DNA of 64,000 nucleotides from Paludibacteraceae bacterium (lineage in GTDB: Bacteria; Bacteroidota; Bacteroidia; Bacteroidales; Paludibacteraceae), in the NCBI GenBank assembly GCA_024401435.1, contig JAKSLB010000014.1:1-64000 (forward strand), read 5' to 3'. The translations under genes and the position numbers were made by a program. Below the pieces are notes generated by a model that was not told where the DNA came from, searched no databases, and saw nothing but the letters and a program-made list of their open reading frames with translations. Shown one piece after another: positions 33,454 through 44,621 of the stretch (position 1 is its first letter; each line of letters begins with the position of its first letter).

Positions 33454-36400
33454 ATGAATATTAATAGTTTTTTGTCCAAACTATTTGGTAATAAAGCGCA
33501 AAGGGATATGCGCGAGATAAAACCGTACGTTGATAAGATACGGGAATTAGCTCCGGAAATGGAGAAGTTGACAAATGATGAATTACGTGCTAAGACTGCT
33601 CAGATACGTGAAAAGATTAGGATGTACGTTGCTGCTGAGGTTGCTCAGATAGAGGAATTAAAGGCTCAAATAGACGGACAGGAGATCGAAGAACGTGAGC
33701 GTACATACGACGAAATTGATAGATTAGACAAGGTTGTCGTTGAAAAATATGAAAAAGTCCTTGAAGAAGTTCTTTATGATGTATTTGCTATTGTACGAGA
33801 TACAGCACGCCGTTTTTCTGAAAATGAAACTGTTGTTGTAACGGCTACCGATATGGACCGTGATTTAGCTGCCACAAAAGATTTTGTTGAAATCGACGGT
33901 GACAAAGCAATTTATCACAACCATTGGATTGCGGGTGGTAATGACTTGTTATGGAATATGGTTCATTACGATGTCCAAATGTTTGGTGGTGTGGTTCTTC
34001 ACAAAGGTAAAATCGCGGAAATGGCTACTGGTGAAGGAAAAACCCTTGTAGCTACATTACCAGTATTCTTGAATGCTTTGACCGGAAATGGTGTTCATGT
34101 TATCACAGTTAATGATTACTTGTCTAAACGTGACTCTGAATGGATGGGACCTATATACCAATTCCATGGTTTAACGGTTGATTGTATAGATAAACACAGA
34201 CCTAATTCTCCAGAACGTCGTAAGGCTTATTTGGCAGATATTACTTTTGGTACGAACAATGAGTTTGGATTCGACTACCTTCGTGATAATATGGCTACAT
34301 CTCCAGAAGATTTGGTTCAACGTAGACATAATTATGCGATTGTCGATGAGGTCGACTCTGTATTGATCGATGATGCACGTACTCCATTGATTATATCTGG
34401 TCCGATTCCAAAAGGTGACGATCAACAATTTGATGAATTATGTCCACGTGTTGAAAAGTTAGTTGCTTTACAACGTACAATGGCAACTAATTATCTTACG
34501 GAAGCAAAACAAAAATTAAAATCTGACAATAAGGAAATACAAGAGCAAGGTGCTTTGGATTTGTTCCGCTCTTATAAAGCATTGCCAAAGAATACTCCAT
34601 TAATCAAATTCTTAAGTGAACAAGGTAACAAGAGTATTTTGCTATCTACTGAAGAGTATTACATGGCAGAGCAAAATAAAAATATGCACATTGCCACTGA
34701 TCCTTTGTATTTTGTTATTGATGAGAAGAATCGTTCTATCGAATTAACTGATAAAGGTATTGAAGCATTAACAGGAGCCTCTGATGACCCAGAATTCTTT
34801 GTATTGCCTGATATCACTTCTCAATTATCAGAATTGGAAGGCACTACTTTTGAAAACAAAGAAGAATATCAAGCTAAGAAAGATGAGTTGATGCAGAATT
34901 ACGCCATCAAAGCTGAACGTGTTCATACGATTAACCAGTTGTTAAAAGCATATACCTTATTTGATAAAGACCAAGAATATGTAATTATTGATGGTAAGGT
35001 AAAAATTGTAGATGAACAAACGGGTCGTATTATGGAGGGTCGCCGTTATTCCGATGGACTTCATCAGGCTATTGAAGCAAAGGAGAAAGTAAAAGTGGAA
35101 GCTGCCACTCAAACATTTGCGACAATTACCTTACAAAATTACTTCCGTATGTATCATAAATTGGCAGGTATGACCGGTACAGCTGAAACAGAGGCTGGAG
35201 AGTTCTGGAATATCTATAAGTTGGATGTTGTTGTCATTCCAACTAACAAGCCAATTGCTCGTATTGATATGGATGACCGTGTTTATAGAACGAAACGTGA
35301 AAAATACAATGCGGTTATTGAGGAAATATGTAAGCTGGTAGACGCTGGTCGTCCAGTGTTAGTTGGTACAACCTCCGTTGAAATATCAGAATTACTTAGT
35401 AGAATGTTAACTTTAAGAAAAATAGAACATAATGTCTTAAATGCTAAGTTACACCAAAGAGAAGCTGATATTGTAGCAGAGGCTGGTAAGGGTCGTACAG
35501 TTACTATTGCGACAAACATGGCCGGTCGTGGTACCGATATCAAACTTTCCGATGAAGTAAAAGCTGCTGGTGGTTTGGCAATCATCGGTACGGAACGTCA
35601 TGAATCTCGTCGTGTTGACCGTCAGTTACGTGGTCGTGCTGGTCGTCAAGGTGATCCAGGAACATCCGTATTCTATGTCTCATTGGAAGATAACTTGATG
35701 CGTTTGTTCGGATCAGAAAAAATTTCTGGTGTCATGGACAAATTGGGATTCGTTGAAGGAGAAGTTATCGAACATAGTATGATTTCTAAATCCATTGAAC
35801 GTGCTCAAAAGAAAGTGGAGGAGAATCACTTTGGTGTTCGTAAACGTTTGTTGGAATATGATGATGTGATGAATGCTCAACGTGAGGTGGTTTACCGTAA
35901 ACGTAGACAAACATTGATGGGAGAACGTTTGGGTGTCAATATCATGAATATGATTGCAGATACAGCTCAAATGATCGTAGATAAATCAAAACCAGTTTTT
36001 GCTTATGATTTATTTGAAGAGGAGGTAATGCTATTATTCGCTATTGACTCTCCAATTACACAGGATGAATTTAAGGACATGAAACCTGATGACATCGTGG
36101 ATAAATTGTTCCATGCTGCTATGGATTCATTCAAACGTAAAATGGATAGAATTTCCGAGATAGCCAATCCTGTTATCAAACAAGTATATGAAAACCAAGG
36201 TGGTCAATATCAAAACATTTTGATTCCAATTACAGATGGAAAAAGAGGATACAATATCCCTGTTAATTTGAAAGCTGCATACGAAAGTGAAAGCAAGGAG
36301 ATTGTCAAGGTGTTTGAGAAAATGATCCTTCTTCATGTAATTGATGAGAATTGGAAAGAACATTTACGTCAGATGGATGAGTTGAGAGACTCTGTTCAGA

Positions 36401-36750
36401 ATGCAAGTTATGAACAAAAAGACCCTCTTTTGATTTATAAGTTGGAATCTTTCGGTTTGTTTAAAAACATGATAGAACAAACGAACCGTGATGCTATTTC
36501 TATATTGATGAGAGGTCAAATTCCTGTTCAACAAAGAGACCCTGAACAAGTACAAGAAGCTGCTCCAGAGCAACGTGAAGATTACTCTAAATATAGCTCT
36601 AATAGAGGTCAATCACAAGCTTCTCAACCTCAACACCAACCTGAAAGAAGAGTTGAACCAATTCGTTCAGAACCTAAGATTGGACGTAATGATCCATGTC
36701 CTTGTGGCTCTGGCAAGAAATATAAACATTGTCACGGTAGAGGTTTATAA
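33454..36750 (+). CDS. secA: Preprotein translocase ATPase SecA
   Basis: SecA drives unfolded preproteins through SecYEG with ATP. The 1098 residues include a Walker A ([14 protein letters not shown]), Walker B region ([20 protein letters not shown]), the helicase motifs [12 protein letters not shown] and [21 protein letters not shown], and the C-terminal zinc finger ([19 protein letters not shown]). It is longer than E. coli SecA because of insertions, for example around residues 310-420, as is normal in Bacteroidetes. The start is set by the [15 protein letters not shown]-terminus and by the promoter overlap upstream. lgt follows after 9 bp. Confidence 0.98.
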   Translation: MNINSFLSKLFGNKAQRDMREIKPYVDKIRELAPEMEKLTNDELRAKTAQIREKIRMYVAAEVAQIEELKAQIDGQEIEERERTYDEIDRLDKVVVEKYEKVLEEVLYDVFAIVRDTARRFSENETVVVTATDMDRDLAATKDFVEIDGDKAIYHNHWIAGGNDLLWNMVHYDVQMFGGVVLHKGKIAEMATGEGKTLVATLPVFLNALTGNGVHVITVNDYLSKRDSEWMGPIYQFHGLTVDCIDKHRPNSPERRKAYLADITFGTNNEFGFDYLRDNMATSPEDLVQRRHNYAIVDEVDSVLIDDARTPLIISGPIPKGDDQQFDELCPRVEKLVALQRTMATNYLTEAKQKLKSDNKEIQEQGALDLFRSYKALPKNTPLIKFLSEQGNKSILLSTEEYYMAEQNKNMHIATDPLYFVIDEKNRSIELTDKGIEALTGASDDPEFFVLPDITSQLSELEGTTFENKEEYQAKKDELMQNYAIKAERVHTINQLLKAYTLFDKDQEYVIIDGKVKIVDEQTGRIMEGRRYSDGLHQAIEAKEKVKVEAATQTFATITLQNYFRMYHKLAGMTGTAETEAGEFWNIYKLDVVVIPTNKPIARIDMDDRVYRTKREKYNAVIEEICKLVDAGRPVLVGTTSVEISELLSRMLTLRKIEHNVLNAKLHQREADIVAEAGKGRTVTIATNMAGRGTDIKLSDEVKAAGGLAIIGTERHESRRVDRQLRGRAGRQGDPGTSVFYVSLEDNLMRLFGSEKISGVMDKLGFVEGEVIEHSMISKSIERAQKKVEENHFGVRKRLLEYDDVMNAQREVVYRKRRQTLMGERLGVNIMNMIADTAQMIVDKSKPVFAYDLFEEEVMLLFAIDSPITQDEFKDMKPDDIVDKLFHAAMDSFKRKMDRISEIANPVIKQVYENQGGQYQNILIPITDGKRGYNIPVNLKAAYESESKEIVKVFEKMILLHVIDENWKEHLRQMDELRDSVQNASYEQKDPLLIYKLESFGLFKNMIEQTNRDAISILMRGQIPVQQRDPEQVQEAAPEQREDYSKYSSNRGQSQASQPQHQPERRVEPIRSEPKIGRNDPCPCGSGKKYKHCHGRGL

Positions 36751-36759
36751 TATTAGTTT

Positions 36760-37614
36760 ATGCTGTTAGAATTCATTCGTTGGACAATAGATCCTGATAT
36801 AATATCCATTGGACCGTTAACATTCCGTTGGTATGGACTGTTATGGGCCATTGGGTTTATTGTCGGATATTACATTATACTTAAGATATATGATAGAGAC
36901 CAAATACCTGAAGAACAGGCAGAAAAGGTCTTCTTATATATGTTAATAGGTACTGTTATCGGAGCTCGTTTAGGACATTGCTTCTTTTATGGATTTTCTT
37001 ATTATACCGCTCACCCTATAGAAATATTAAAAATATGGGAGGGTGGATTGTCCAGTCATGGTGGTGCATGTGGTATTTTAATCGCTATGTGGCTATATAG
37101 TAAGAAAGTTGTTCATAAAAGTTTTATTTGGGCAATGGATCGTATTGTCATGCCAGTTGCTATTTGTGGCGCATGCATTCGATTGGGTAATCTGATGAAC
37201 CATGAAATTTACGGTCATGCTACAGATGTACCTTGGGCGTTTGAATTCATTACCAACATTCGTTTCTGGCAAGCTGGAGCAGAACCTGTATTTTCAGCCC
37301 CAAGTCATCCTACGCAAATTTATGAGTCTTTATATTGTATCTTCACATTTGTTCTCACTATGTTCTTATATTGGCGTACAAATGCAAGGAAATTTGAAGG
37401 CTTACTATTTGGTATCTTTTTGGAACTAGTTTTTGTTACTCGTTTCCTATTGGAGTTCATTAAAAATGATCAGGAGACATTCGAAGAAAACATGGTTATC
37501 AATATGGGACAACTTCTTAGTATTCCTTTGATAATATGGGGTATATATTTGTTATATAAGTCCATATCTCAAATGAAAAAGAGTGGGGAATACTTGAAGT
37601 TAACGAAGGAGTGA
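36760..37614 (+). CDS. lgt: Prolipoprotein diacylglyceryl transferase
   Basis: Lgt transfers diacylglycerol to the lipobox cysteine of prolipoproteins in the inner membrane. The 284 residues have about seven helices. Motifs include GARLGHCFFYG, the essential-histidine region GGLSSHGGACG, and the Lgt signature RLGNLMNHEIYG. HPTQIYESLYC lies in the second half. It follows secA by 9 bp, pairing protein export and lipoprotein maturation in one operon. Confidence 0.95.
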   Translation: MLLEFIRWTIDPDIISIGPLTFRWYGLLWAIGFIVGYYIILKIYDRDQIPEEQAEKVFLYMLIGTVIGARLGHCFFYGFSYYTAHPIEILKIWEGGLSSHGGACGILIAMWLYSKKVVHKSFIWAMDRIVMPVAICGACIRLGNLMNHEIYGHATDVPWAFEFITNIRFWQAGAEPVFSAPSHPTQIYESLYCIFTFVLTMFLYWRTNARKFEGLLFGIFLELVFVTRFLLEFIKNDQETFEENMVINMGQLLSIPLIIWGIYLLYKSISQMKKSGEYLKLTKE

Positions 37615-37638
37615 AAGTTTTTTTAACTTAATAGATAT

Positions 37639-38433
37639 ATGAGAGTTCTTATTCAGTCGGATTATGCATCCGTTTCAAAATGGGCTGCACAGCATGTGGC
37701 AGACACAATCAACAAGTTCCAACCTACGGCAGACCGCAAATTCGTTTTGGGTCTTCCTACAGGATCTTCACCTTTGGGGATGTATCGTGAACTTATTAAA
37801 ATGAACAAAGAAGGACTCGTCTCATTTAAGAATGTGATTACATTCAATATGGATGAGTATGTAAACTTACCCAAAGATCACCCCGAAAGTTATTATTCTT
37901 TTATGTGGAATAATTTCTTCAAACATATTGATATCCCTGAAAATCAAGTAAATATTTTAAATGGTAATGCCGCAGATTTACAAAAAGAGTGTGCAGATTA
38001 TGAAGCTCGCATTCAAGCTGCTGGTGGTATCCAATTATTCGTTGGTGGTATTGGTCCTGATGGTCATATCGCATTTAACGAGCCTGGTTCTTCATTGACT
38101 TCACGTACTCGCTTGAAACATTTAACCACAGATACTATCATTGCAAATTCTCGTTTCTTTGATAATGATATGAGTAAAGTACCTACTTCGGCTTTAACAG
38201 TAGGTGTTGGTACAATCATGGATGCTAAAGAAGTGATGATTCTAGTTAGTGGTTATAACAAAGCTCGTGCATTGCAACAAGCAATTGAAGGCGGCGTTTG
38301 CCAAATGTGTACGTTGAGTGCATTGCAACTTCATAAAAACGGAATCATCGTTTGTGATGAATTATCTACGTTTGAATTGAAAGTTGCCACTTATCGTTAT
38401 TTCAAAGATATTGAAAAAGAAAATATATTATAA
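37639..38433 (+). CDS. nagB: Glucosamine-6-phosphate deaminase
   Basis: NagB converts glucosamine-6-phosphate to fructose-6-phosphate and ammonia in amino-sugar breakdown. The 264 residues match the family. Visible motifs are the phosphate loop [33 protein letters not shown], and the active-site [20 protein letters not shown]. It follows lgt by 24 bp and precedes phosphoglucomutase by 24 bp, so it may be read from the secA operon or a near promoter. Confidence 0.95.
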   Translation: MRVLIQSDYASVSKWAAQHVADTINKFQPTADRKFVLGLPTGSSPLGMYRELIKMNKEGLVSFKNVITFNMDEYVNLPKDHPESYYSFMWNNFFKHIDIPENQVNILNGNAADLQKECADYEARIQAAGGIQLFVGGIGPDGHIAFNEPGSSLTSRTRLKHLTTDTIIANSRFFDNDMSKVPTSALTVGVGTIMDAKEVMILVSGYNKARALQQAIEGGVCQMCTLSALQLHKNGIIVCDELSTFELKVATYRYFKDIEKENIL

Positions 38434-38457
38434 CATTGTAAATAATAACAATTAATT

Positions 38458-40200
38458 ATGGATAACGCTTTGTTACAAGATGTTACCGCTAAAGCAAATG
38501 CTTGGCTAAATGGTAACTTTGACGATGAGACGAAAAAGGAAGTTCAACGTTTGTTGGACAACCCTGATAAAACAGATTTAATCGATGCATTTTATCAGAG
38601 TCTTGAATTCGGTACTGGTGGTTTGCGTGGTATTATGGGAGCAGGTACAAACCGTATGAACAAATACGTTGTAGGAATGGCTACTCAAGGCTTGGCAAAC
38701 TATCTTAAGAAAGCTTTTGCTGGTAAAAAAGAGATTAGCGTAGTTGTTGGTCACGATTGCCGTAACAATTCTCGTCTTTTTGCAGAAATTGTAGCTGATA
38801 TATTCTCAGCTAATGGTATTCATGCTTATCTTTTCGAAAGTCTTCGCCCTACACCTGAAATTTCATTTGCTATCCGTCAATTAGGTTGTCAAAGTGGTGT
38901 CAACATCACTGCTTCTCACAATCCTAAAGAATACAATGGATACAAAGCATATTGGGAAGATGGTGCACAGGTATTAGCACCACATGATAAGGGTATCATT
39001 GATGAGGTAAATAAGGTTCAAATTGATGATGTGAAATTCACTCCGAATAAAGATTTGATTACAATCATTGGTGGTGAAATGGATTATGATTATATGATGG
39101 CTGTAAAAGAGGCTATGGTTGATCAAGATGTTATTCGTCGTCAAAAAGATTTGAATATTGTTTATTCTCCATTGCATGGTACAGGTCGTGTAATTATTCC
39201 TTTGTGTTTACGTTCATGGGGATTCCAAAACATTAATGTTGTACCTGAACAGATGGTTATTGATGGTAACTTCCCAACTGTTAAGTCACCAAATCCTGAA
39301 AACTCTGAGGCTATGACAATGGGTATGAATTTGGGTACAAAATTAGGTGCTGACTTAGTCATCGCATCTGACCCAGATGCAGACCGTTTAGCTATCGTAT
39401 GTCGTGATGATAAAGGAGAATGGGTGATCATCAATGGTAACCAAACTTGTATGATGTTCTGTTACTACATCATTACCAACATGAAGAAGTTAGGTAAGTT
39501 GAAGGGTAACGAATTCTTAGTAAAGACAATTGTAACTTCAGAATTGATTCGTGAAATAGCAGATAAGAACAACGTTAAGTTGTATGACGAATATACTGGA
39601 TTTAAGTGGATTGCTTACAGAATTCGTGAAAATGAAGGAAAGGAGAAGTACATCGGAGGTGGAGAGGAATCATTTGGTTTCTTGCCTTACGACAAGGTAC
39701 GTGATAAAGATTCTCCAGCCTCTATTTGCTTGATTTGCGAAATCGCTGCATGGGCAAAAGATAATGGTATGTCATTATATGAGTTATTGATGAATATCTA
39801 CAAGGAATACGGTTTCCAAAAGGAAAGTGCTATCAGTGTAGTAAAACCAGGTAAGAGTGGTGCTGATGAAATCAAGGCAATGATGGAAAACTTCCGCCAG
39901 AACCCACCTAAGGAATTGGCTGGTTCTCCAGTTAAATTGTTTAAAGATTACAAGACTTTGAAACAAACATGTGTTAAATGTGGCAAAGTTGAAGATCTTA
40001 AGATGCCAGAAACAGCGAATGTTCTTCAATACTTTACAGAAGATGGAACAAAGGTTAGTGTTCGTCCTTCAGGAACAGAACCTAAGATTAAGTTCTATAT
40101 TGAGGTAAAGGGCGAAATGAAGAATGCCGCAGATTATAAAAATGCATGTGCCGCTGCTGATAAAAAGGTTGAAGCGATTAAGAAGTCTTTGAACTTGTAA
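38458..40200 (+). CDS. Phosphoglucomutase/phosphomannomutase (alpha-D-phosphohexomutase)
   Basis: The 580-residue enzyme shifts phosphate between C1 and C6 of glucose or mannose. The catalytic serine lies in TASHNPKEYNGYKAYW, the magnesium site in SDPDADRLAI, the sugar loop in GGGEESFGF and the phosphate loop in RPSGTEPKIKFY. The N-terminal GTGGLRGIMGAGTNRMN is typical of the long PgcA-type form. All four domains are complete. A strong terminator follows at 40243-40280. Confidence 0.94.
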   Translation: MDNALLQDVTAKANAWLNGNFDDETKKEVQRLLDNPDKTDLIDAFYQSLEFGTGGLRGIMGAGTNRMNKYVVGMATQGLANYLKKAFAGKKEISVVVGHDCRNNSRLFAEIVADIFSANGIHAYLFESLRPTPEISFAIRQLGCQSGVNITASHNPKEYNGYKAYWEDGAQVLAPHDKGIIDEVNKVQIDDVKFTPNKDLITIIGGEMDYDYMMAVKEAMVDQDVIRRQKDLNIVYSPLHGTGRVIIPLCLRSWGFQNINVVPEQMVIDGNFPTVKSPNPENSEAMTMGMNLGTKLGADLVIASDPDADRLAIVCRDDKGEWVIINGNQTCMMFCYYIITNMKKLGKLKGNEFLVKTIVTSELIREIADKNNVKLYDEYTGFKWIAYRIRENEGKEKYIGGGEESFGFLPYDKVRDKDSPASICLICEIAAWAKDNGMSLYELLMNIYKEYGFQKESAISVVKPGKSGADEIKAMMENFRQNPPKELAGSPVKLFKDYKTLKQTCVKCGKVEDLKMPETANVLQYFTEDGTKVSVRPSGTEPKIKFYIEVKGEMKNAADYKNACAAADKKVEAIKKSLNL

Positions 40201-40242
40201 TTATTCTTCTTATATACAGAAGAAAATATATTAAAATGAATG

Positions 40243-40280
40243 GAACCTCGAAAGTTTTATCTAACTTTCGGGGTTTTTAA
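40243..40280 (+). terminator. Phosphoglucomutase gene terminator
   Basis: CCTCGAAAGTT folds on AACTTTCGGGG around TTATCT and is followed by TTTTT. The bases from 40281 to 40407 show nothing further. Confidence 0.8.
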
Positions 40281-40407
40281 TTAGTCTATATGCATTTACC
40301 ATTAAAATACATGATAGTTTACTAAGATTCGTCTTCATTGATAGACTTTATAAAGCAGTGAATAAACCATATAAGAATTTCCTTAAACATAATATTATAT
40401 TGTTATA

Positions 40408-43158
40408 ATGATAACGCCATATTCATTCATAATCATAAATGGAGAGCCAAAGGCATTGCAAATTGACTACTTTGTTCTCGGCAATAATGGTGCCTATGAT
40501 GTTCGATTTAAAAATAATCCAACTTTCTATCATTATCGCGCTAAAGATGTCGTGTGGATAAAAAAAAGTATATGGCATGATCATGAACAATGCAAGGTTT
40601 ATATTGATGGGAAGGAACAATACGGCATTACTGAGATTCGTTCATTTCAACAAGGAGAAAAGAATCACTGGCGCATAACGTACAAGAATGGATATGTTCG
40701 TGATTATATGCACGGGACAATAAATGTCAATGAGTCCTGTTTGGCAGATAAAGTAGCTAGAGATGCCTTTGAATATCTGAAACGTATTGCACGAACTAAT
40801 GAATTGGGGAAAGATGAAGAACATGGGGGTATTTTACCATCAATCTATGAAAAGATTACTTTTCTAGACTCAAAATTGTCTATTGCACCATATCTAAATC
40901 CTAAAAAGGCAAAAGTTACCAAAAGAAAATCTGCTGACCTTATTTTCCCTTTTGGGTGCAATGCAAGTCAACTCAAAGCTGTAACAACTGCATTTGAGAA
41001 TCAAATTAGCGTAATTCAAGGTCCTCCCGGAACAGGAAAGACACAGACCATTCTCAATATTATTGCCAATCTAGTAATGCAGCAAAAGACTGTTCTTGTT
41101 GTCTCTAACAATAATTCTGCAACAAAAAATGTGTTAGAGAAATTAGAAAAAAATAATTTCGGTTTTTTTGCAGCTGCATTGGGTAGCAATGAAAACAAAG
41201 CTTCTTTTATTAAGAATCAACAAACGATACCTGATGAACTTCAAAACTGGAAGTGTTCAAAGGAGTCTATAAAAAAACAGAGAGACATCCTTACATCGAT
41301 AAAAAAACAATTAGAAGGTGTATTTCATAACCAAGAGATAGCAGCTCGTTCAAAGCAAGAGTTAAAAGATATAGAACTTGAATGGGAGCATTTCAAGAAA
41401 GATAATGGTGTAGATGAAAATACGTTCTCGTCAAATAAAACCATCACTTCAAATAGTCTAATGTCTCTATGGCTTAAATATCAAGCTTTTGCTGAAGATG
41501 AAAAAATTGTAAATAAGAATATCTTTAGCAAAATGTTAAATGTCATAAGGTGGAAATGGATGAATTTCACTCGCAAATTTGTATTGGGAGTAAAATCAGA
41601 ACTGACAAAGGAGCATTTGCAAGAGACAATAGTCGAATTACAGGTTCTCTTTTATAAAACCCGCATGTCGGAATTGAAAAATAAAATATCAACAGCAGAA
41701 GAGAAACTGAAAGATGTTGATGCTAGTTACTTGACAAAAACGCTATCTTCAATATCAATTGAGATGCTAAAAGATGCTCTGTATAATAAGTATATTAATG
41801 TCATACGACGACCATTGGAGAATGTGGCTGAAATAAAACAAATGGGTACAGCATTTTGTCAGCAGTACCCTGTTGTCTTAAGTACTACATTCTCTTCTAG
41901 ACTAGCAGTTGCCGATGGGGTTGTCTTTGATTACATCATTATGGACGAGGCTTCACAGGTTTCAATAGAAACGGGTGCATTAGCTCTATCATGTGCATAT
42001 AATGCAGTTATTGTGGGTGACAATCTTCAACTACCGAATGTGGTCACTAATGAAAACAAAAGTAAGCTATCCGTTATATTTGATGAGTTCAAAATAGAAC
42101 GAGGATACAATGGAGCTAATTACAGTTTCCTTGAGTCTATCTGCAATATCATCCCCGATGTTGAACAAACATTATTACGAGAGCACTATCGATGTCATCC
42201 AAAGATTATCAATTTTTGCAACCAAAAATTCTATGGTGGTAATCTACTAATAATGACATCCGATAATGGAGAAGAGAGTGTATTGAGTGCTATTCATACA
42301 GTTCCTGGCGACCATTGTAGGGGATTATATAACCAGAGAGAAATTGATGTCGTAGGACAAGAAGTGCTACCCAATATTAGTATCTCCGATATTGGCATCA
42401 TTGCACCATATAATGCTCAAGTGACTGAATTTAATCGTCAGTTGCCACAAGTGGAAGCTGCAACAATCCATAAATACCAAGGAAGGGAAAAGGATTGTAT
42501 TATAATGAGCGTAGTTGATGATCAAATCACAGAGTTCAGTGATAATCCTAATCTCATAAATGTTGCAGTATCTCGTGCCAAGAAACGATTCTGCATAGTT
42601 TTGACTGGTAATGAACAAGATTACCATGGCACAATTAGCGATCTTGTTGAGTATATCAAATACAACAACTTCTCAGTTACCCAAAGTCGCATTAGGTCAA
42701 TATTTGATTATTTATATAGCCAATATACAGAACAAAGAATAGCATTATTATCCAAATCTCATAACATATCCGAATTTGACTCCGAAAATTTGACTTATAA
42801 ACTACTGACAAATATTGTATCTGCATATCCAGAACTGAATCATTTGGTTGTTTTGTGTCATGTTCCTATACGAGGAATACTATCAGACTATTCAATATTG
42901 AATGATGAGGAAAGACAATACGTATCTCATTATGCTACACATGTTGACTTCCTGATAACAAATCGAGTTACAAAACGTCCATTATTGGCAATTGAAACAG
43001 ATGGATACTCATACCACAATGACCGTACAGAACAACATAAGCGTGATATGATGAAAAATCATATACTTGAAGTTTATGGACTACCACTTCTCCGATTATC
43101 AACCACTGGCAGTGAAGAGGGAAAGAGGGTCGTTGATGCATTGAGAAGTGTTGTATAG
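40408..43158 (+). CDS. Superfamily 1 helicase fused to a C-terminal nuclease-like domain
   Basis: The 916-residue protein has an unassigned N-terminal domain (about 1-180). The UPF1/Dna2-like helicase core follows: Walker A GPPGTGKTQTILNI, motif II YIIMDEASQ, motif III VGDNLQLPNVV, motif IV REHYRCHPKI, then IIAPYNAQV, TIHKYQGREKD and VAVSRAKKRF. A long coiled insertion lies at about residues 280-460. The last 130 residues, with LLAIETDGYSYH and a following RD..K block, resemble the restriction-like DUF2726/Vsr nuclease fold. A stand-alone helicase-nuclease fusion like this is often a defence or DNA-processing protein. It sits alone among core genes without an obvious partner. Confidence 0.85.
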   Translation: MITPYSFIIINGEPKALQIDYFVLGNNGAYDVRFKNNPTFYHYRAKDVVWIKKSIWHDHEQCKVYIDGKEQYGITEIRSFQQGEKNHWRITYKNGYVRDYMHGTINVNESCLADKVARDAFEYLKRIARTNELGKDEEHGGILPSIYEKITFLDSKLSIAPYLNPKKAKVTKRKSADLIFPFGCNASQLKAVTTAFENQISVIQGPPGTGKTQTILNIIANLVMQQKTVLVVSNNNSATKNVLEKLEKNNFGFFAAALGSNENKASFIKNQQTIPDELQNWKCSKESIKKQRDILTSIKKQLEGVFHNQEIAARSKQELKDIELEWEHFKKDNGVDENTFSSNKTITSNSLMSLWLKYQAFAEDEKIVNKNIFSKMLNVIRWKWMNFTRKFVLGVKSELTKEHLQETIVELQVLFYKTRMSELKNKISTAEEKLKDVDASYLTKTLSSISIEMLKDALYNKYINVIRRPLENVAEIKQMGTAFCQQYPVVLSTTFSSRLAVADGVVFDYIIMDEASQVSIETGALALSCAYNAVIVGDNLQLPNVVTNENKSKLSVIFDEFKIERGYNGANYSFLESICNIIPDVEQTLLREHYRCHPKIINFCNQKFYGGNLLIMTSDNGEESVLSAIHTVPGDHCRGLYNQREIDVVGQEVLPNISISDIGIIAPYNAQVTEFNRQLPQVEAATIHKYQGREKDCIIMSVVDDQITEFSDNPNLINVAVSRAKKRFCIVLTGNEQDYHGTISDLVEYIKYNNFSVTQSRIRSIFDYLYSQYTEQRIALLSKSHNISEFDSENLTYKLLTNIVSAYPELNHLVVLCHVPIRGILSDYSILNDEERQYVSHYATHVDFLITNRVTKRPLLAIETDGYSYHNDRTEQHKRDMMKNHILEVYGLPLLRLSTTGSEEGKRVVDALRSVV

Positions 43159-43342
43159 AAATATCCGATATGTTCAAATTGTTTAAAATAATATACAGAT
43201 TTTCTCATAATTCCGATTTTATTCTGTAATTTTGCGCATCGGCTTTTAAAATATTTGGTCGTCGCCTTTCAGCTTATTTTACGGGTTCTGATAAGCGAAA
43301 AGTATTTTTTTAGAACCCTCCAAAATATTTTAATTGTTATAA

Positions 43343-44416
43343 ATGATGAATTTAAGTAAGTTGCGTTATGTCGCTATGGCGATGTTGTGTTTGAATTTGT
43401 GCACATCATGTGAAGAAGATGATGAAATCAACACGGATCCTATGAATTTAGGAGAAGGAAAAGTTTATGTCATTGGTCATAAGAATCCAGATACGGATGC
43501 TGTAACATCAGCAATGGCCTATGCTAATCTTTTACGTCAATTGGGATACGATTGTGAAGCTCGTGTTGCTGGTGCCTTGAATAAAGAGACTAGCTTTATC
43601 ATGGATACATTCAGACTACAAGCTCCTGAATTGATGTCGAACGCTGCAGGTCAACGTATCATTTTGGTAGACCATAGCGAATACATTCAAGCAGTTGATG
43701 GATTAAAAGATGCTAAGATTCTTAAAGTGGTTGATAATCATAAATTAGGTTCTGTTACTAATGCATTGAGTTACGATACTGTTTCAACTGCTGGTTCAAC
43801 ATGTACAATTGTTTATTATTTATATAAAAATAATAACGTGACTATTGATCCTACGATGGCTCGTATAATGCTAGCTGGTATCTTATCAGATACTGGTAAT
43901 TTAAAACAAGCAAAGTCATTTAAGAAAGATTCTACCGCTGTTGATGCCTTAATCTCTATCGCTGGAATTAATATGACTGATAGCTTGTTCTATACAAGAA
44001 TGCACTCATTTGCAGATGATTTCAGCGGAATGACCGACAACGAAATCTTCGAATCAGATTATAAAGGATACGAACATGCAGGATATAAATATGGTGTAGC
44101 TGCAGTAGATGTTACTTACGATGTTGAATTGGCTGATATGCGTGCTCGTATGAGCAATGTTATGGAATCTTATCTTACAGATAATGGTTTGGATCTTTTG
44201 TTCTGCAAAATGGATGCTGATACTATTGATTGTAGTACTATTTTCTATGTAGGAAAAGATGCAGAAACAATAGCTGAAAAAGCTTTCTTAAATATGGGCA
44301 TTGATGGTGTAACTTCAGAAAAGAAAGATGGTTATATCCTGATTACTCCACATATTTCTCGTAAGACAGTCGTTACTCCTCAAATCGATAAGGTGTTGGA
44401 CACAATGACTAAATAA
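43343..44416 (+). CDS. Manganese-dependent inorganic pyrophosphatase with lipoprotein signal
   Basis: A family II (DHH) pyrophosphatase splits PPi to phosphate. Metal-site motifs are GHKNPDTDAVTSAMAYANL, VDHSEYIQ and VDNHKLGS, the last having DNH in place of DHH. The DHHA2 domain includes a KSFKKDSTAVDAL block. Unusually, residues 1-23 form a lipoprotein signal (hydrophobic stretch, then LCTSC with the lipobox cysteine and acidic residues after it). The enzyme is therefore predicted to be a lipoprotein outside the cytoplasm, where PPi is not normally hydrolysed. The body is otherwise complete at about 330 residues. It is monocistronic, with a terminator at 44431-44463. Confidence 0.85.
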   Translation: MMNLSKLRYVAMAMLCLNLCTSCEEDDEINTDPMNLGEGKVYVIGHKNPDTDAVTSAMAYANLLRQLGYDCEARVAGALNKETSFIMDTFRLQAPELMSNAAGQRIILVDHSEYIQAVDGLKDAKILKVVDNHKLGSVTNALSYDTVSTAGSTCTIVYYLYKNNNVTIDPTMARIMLAGILSDTGNLKQAKSFKKDSTAVDALISIAGINMTDSLFYTRMHSFADDFSGMTDNEIFESDYKGYEHAGYKYGVAAVDVTYDVELADMRARMSNVMESYLTDNGLDLLFCKMDADTIDCSTIFYVGKDAETIAEKAFLNMGIDGVTSEKKDGYILITPHISRKTVVTPQIDKVLDTMTK

Positions 44417-44430
44417 TTTTATTTGCAAAA

Positions 44431-44463
44431 TAGTAAGAGCCAAACGAATCATCGTTTGGCTCT
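44431..44463 (+). terminator. Pyrophosphatase gene terminator
   Basis: AAGAGCCAAACGAT folds on ATCGTTTGGCTCTT and runs into ATTTTTTATC. The rest of the gap to 44622 holds only a degenerate ACCCC palindrome and a TAGCGGACAG motif (44475-44487, reverse strand). Confidence 0.75.
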
Positions 44464-44621
44464 TATTTTTTATCTTACTGTCCGCTATACACAAAAATAA
44501 AATTATCTTACAGAGATATAACAGACACAAATGTGAAAACGTAAGACATATCCCAGTTCAAAATATGCAACCCCGTTAGGACTCATAGATGTACCGCTTG
44601 AGGAAGTTGAAGAATGGGATG

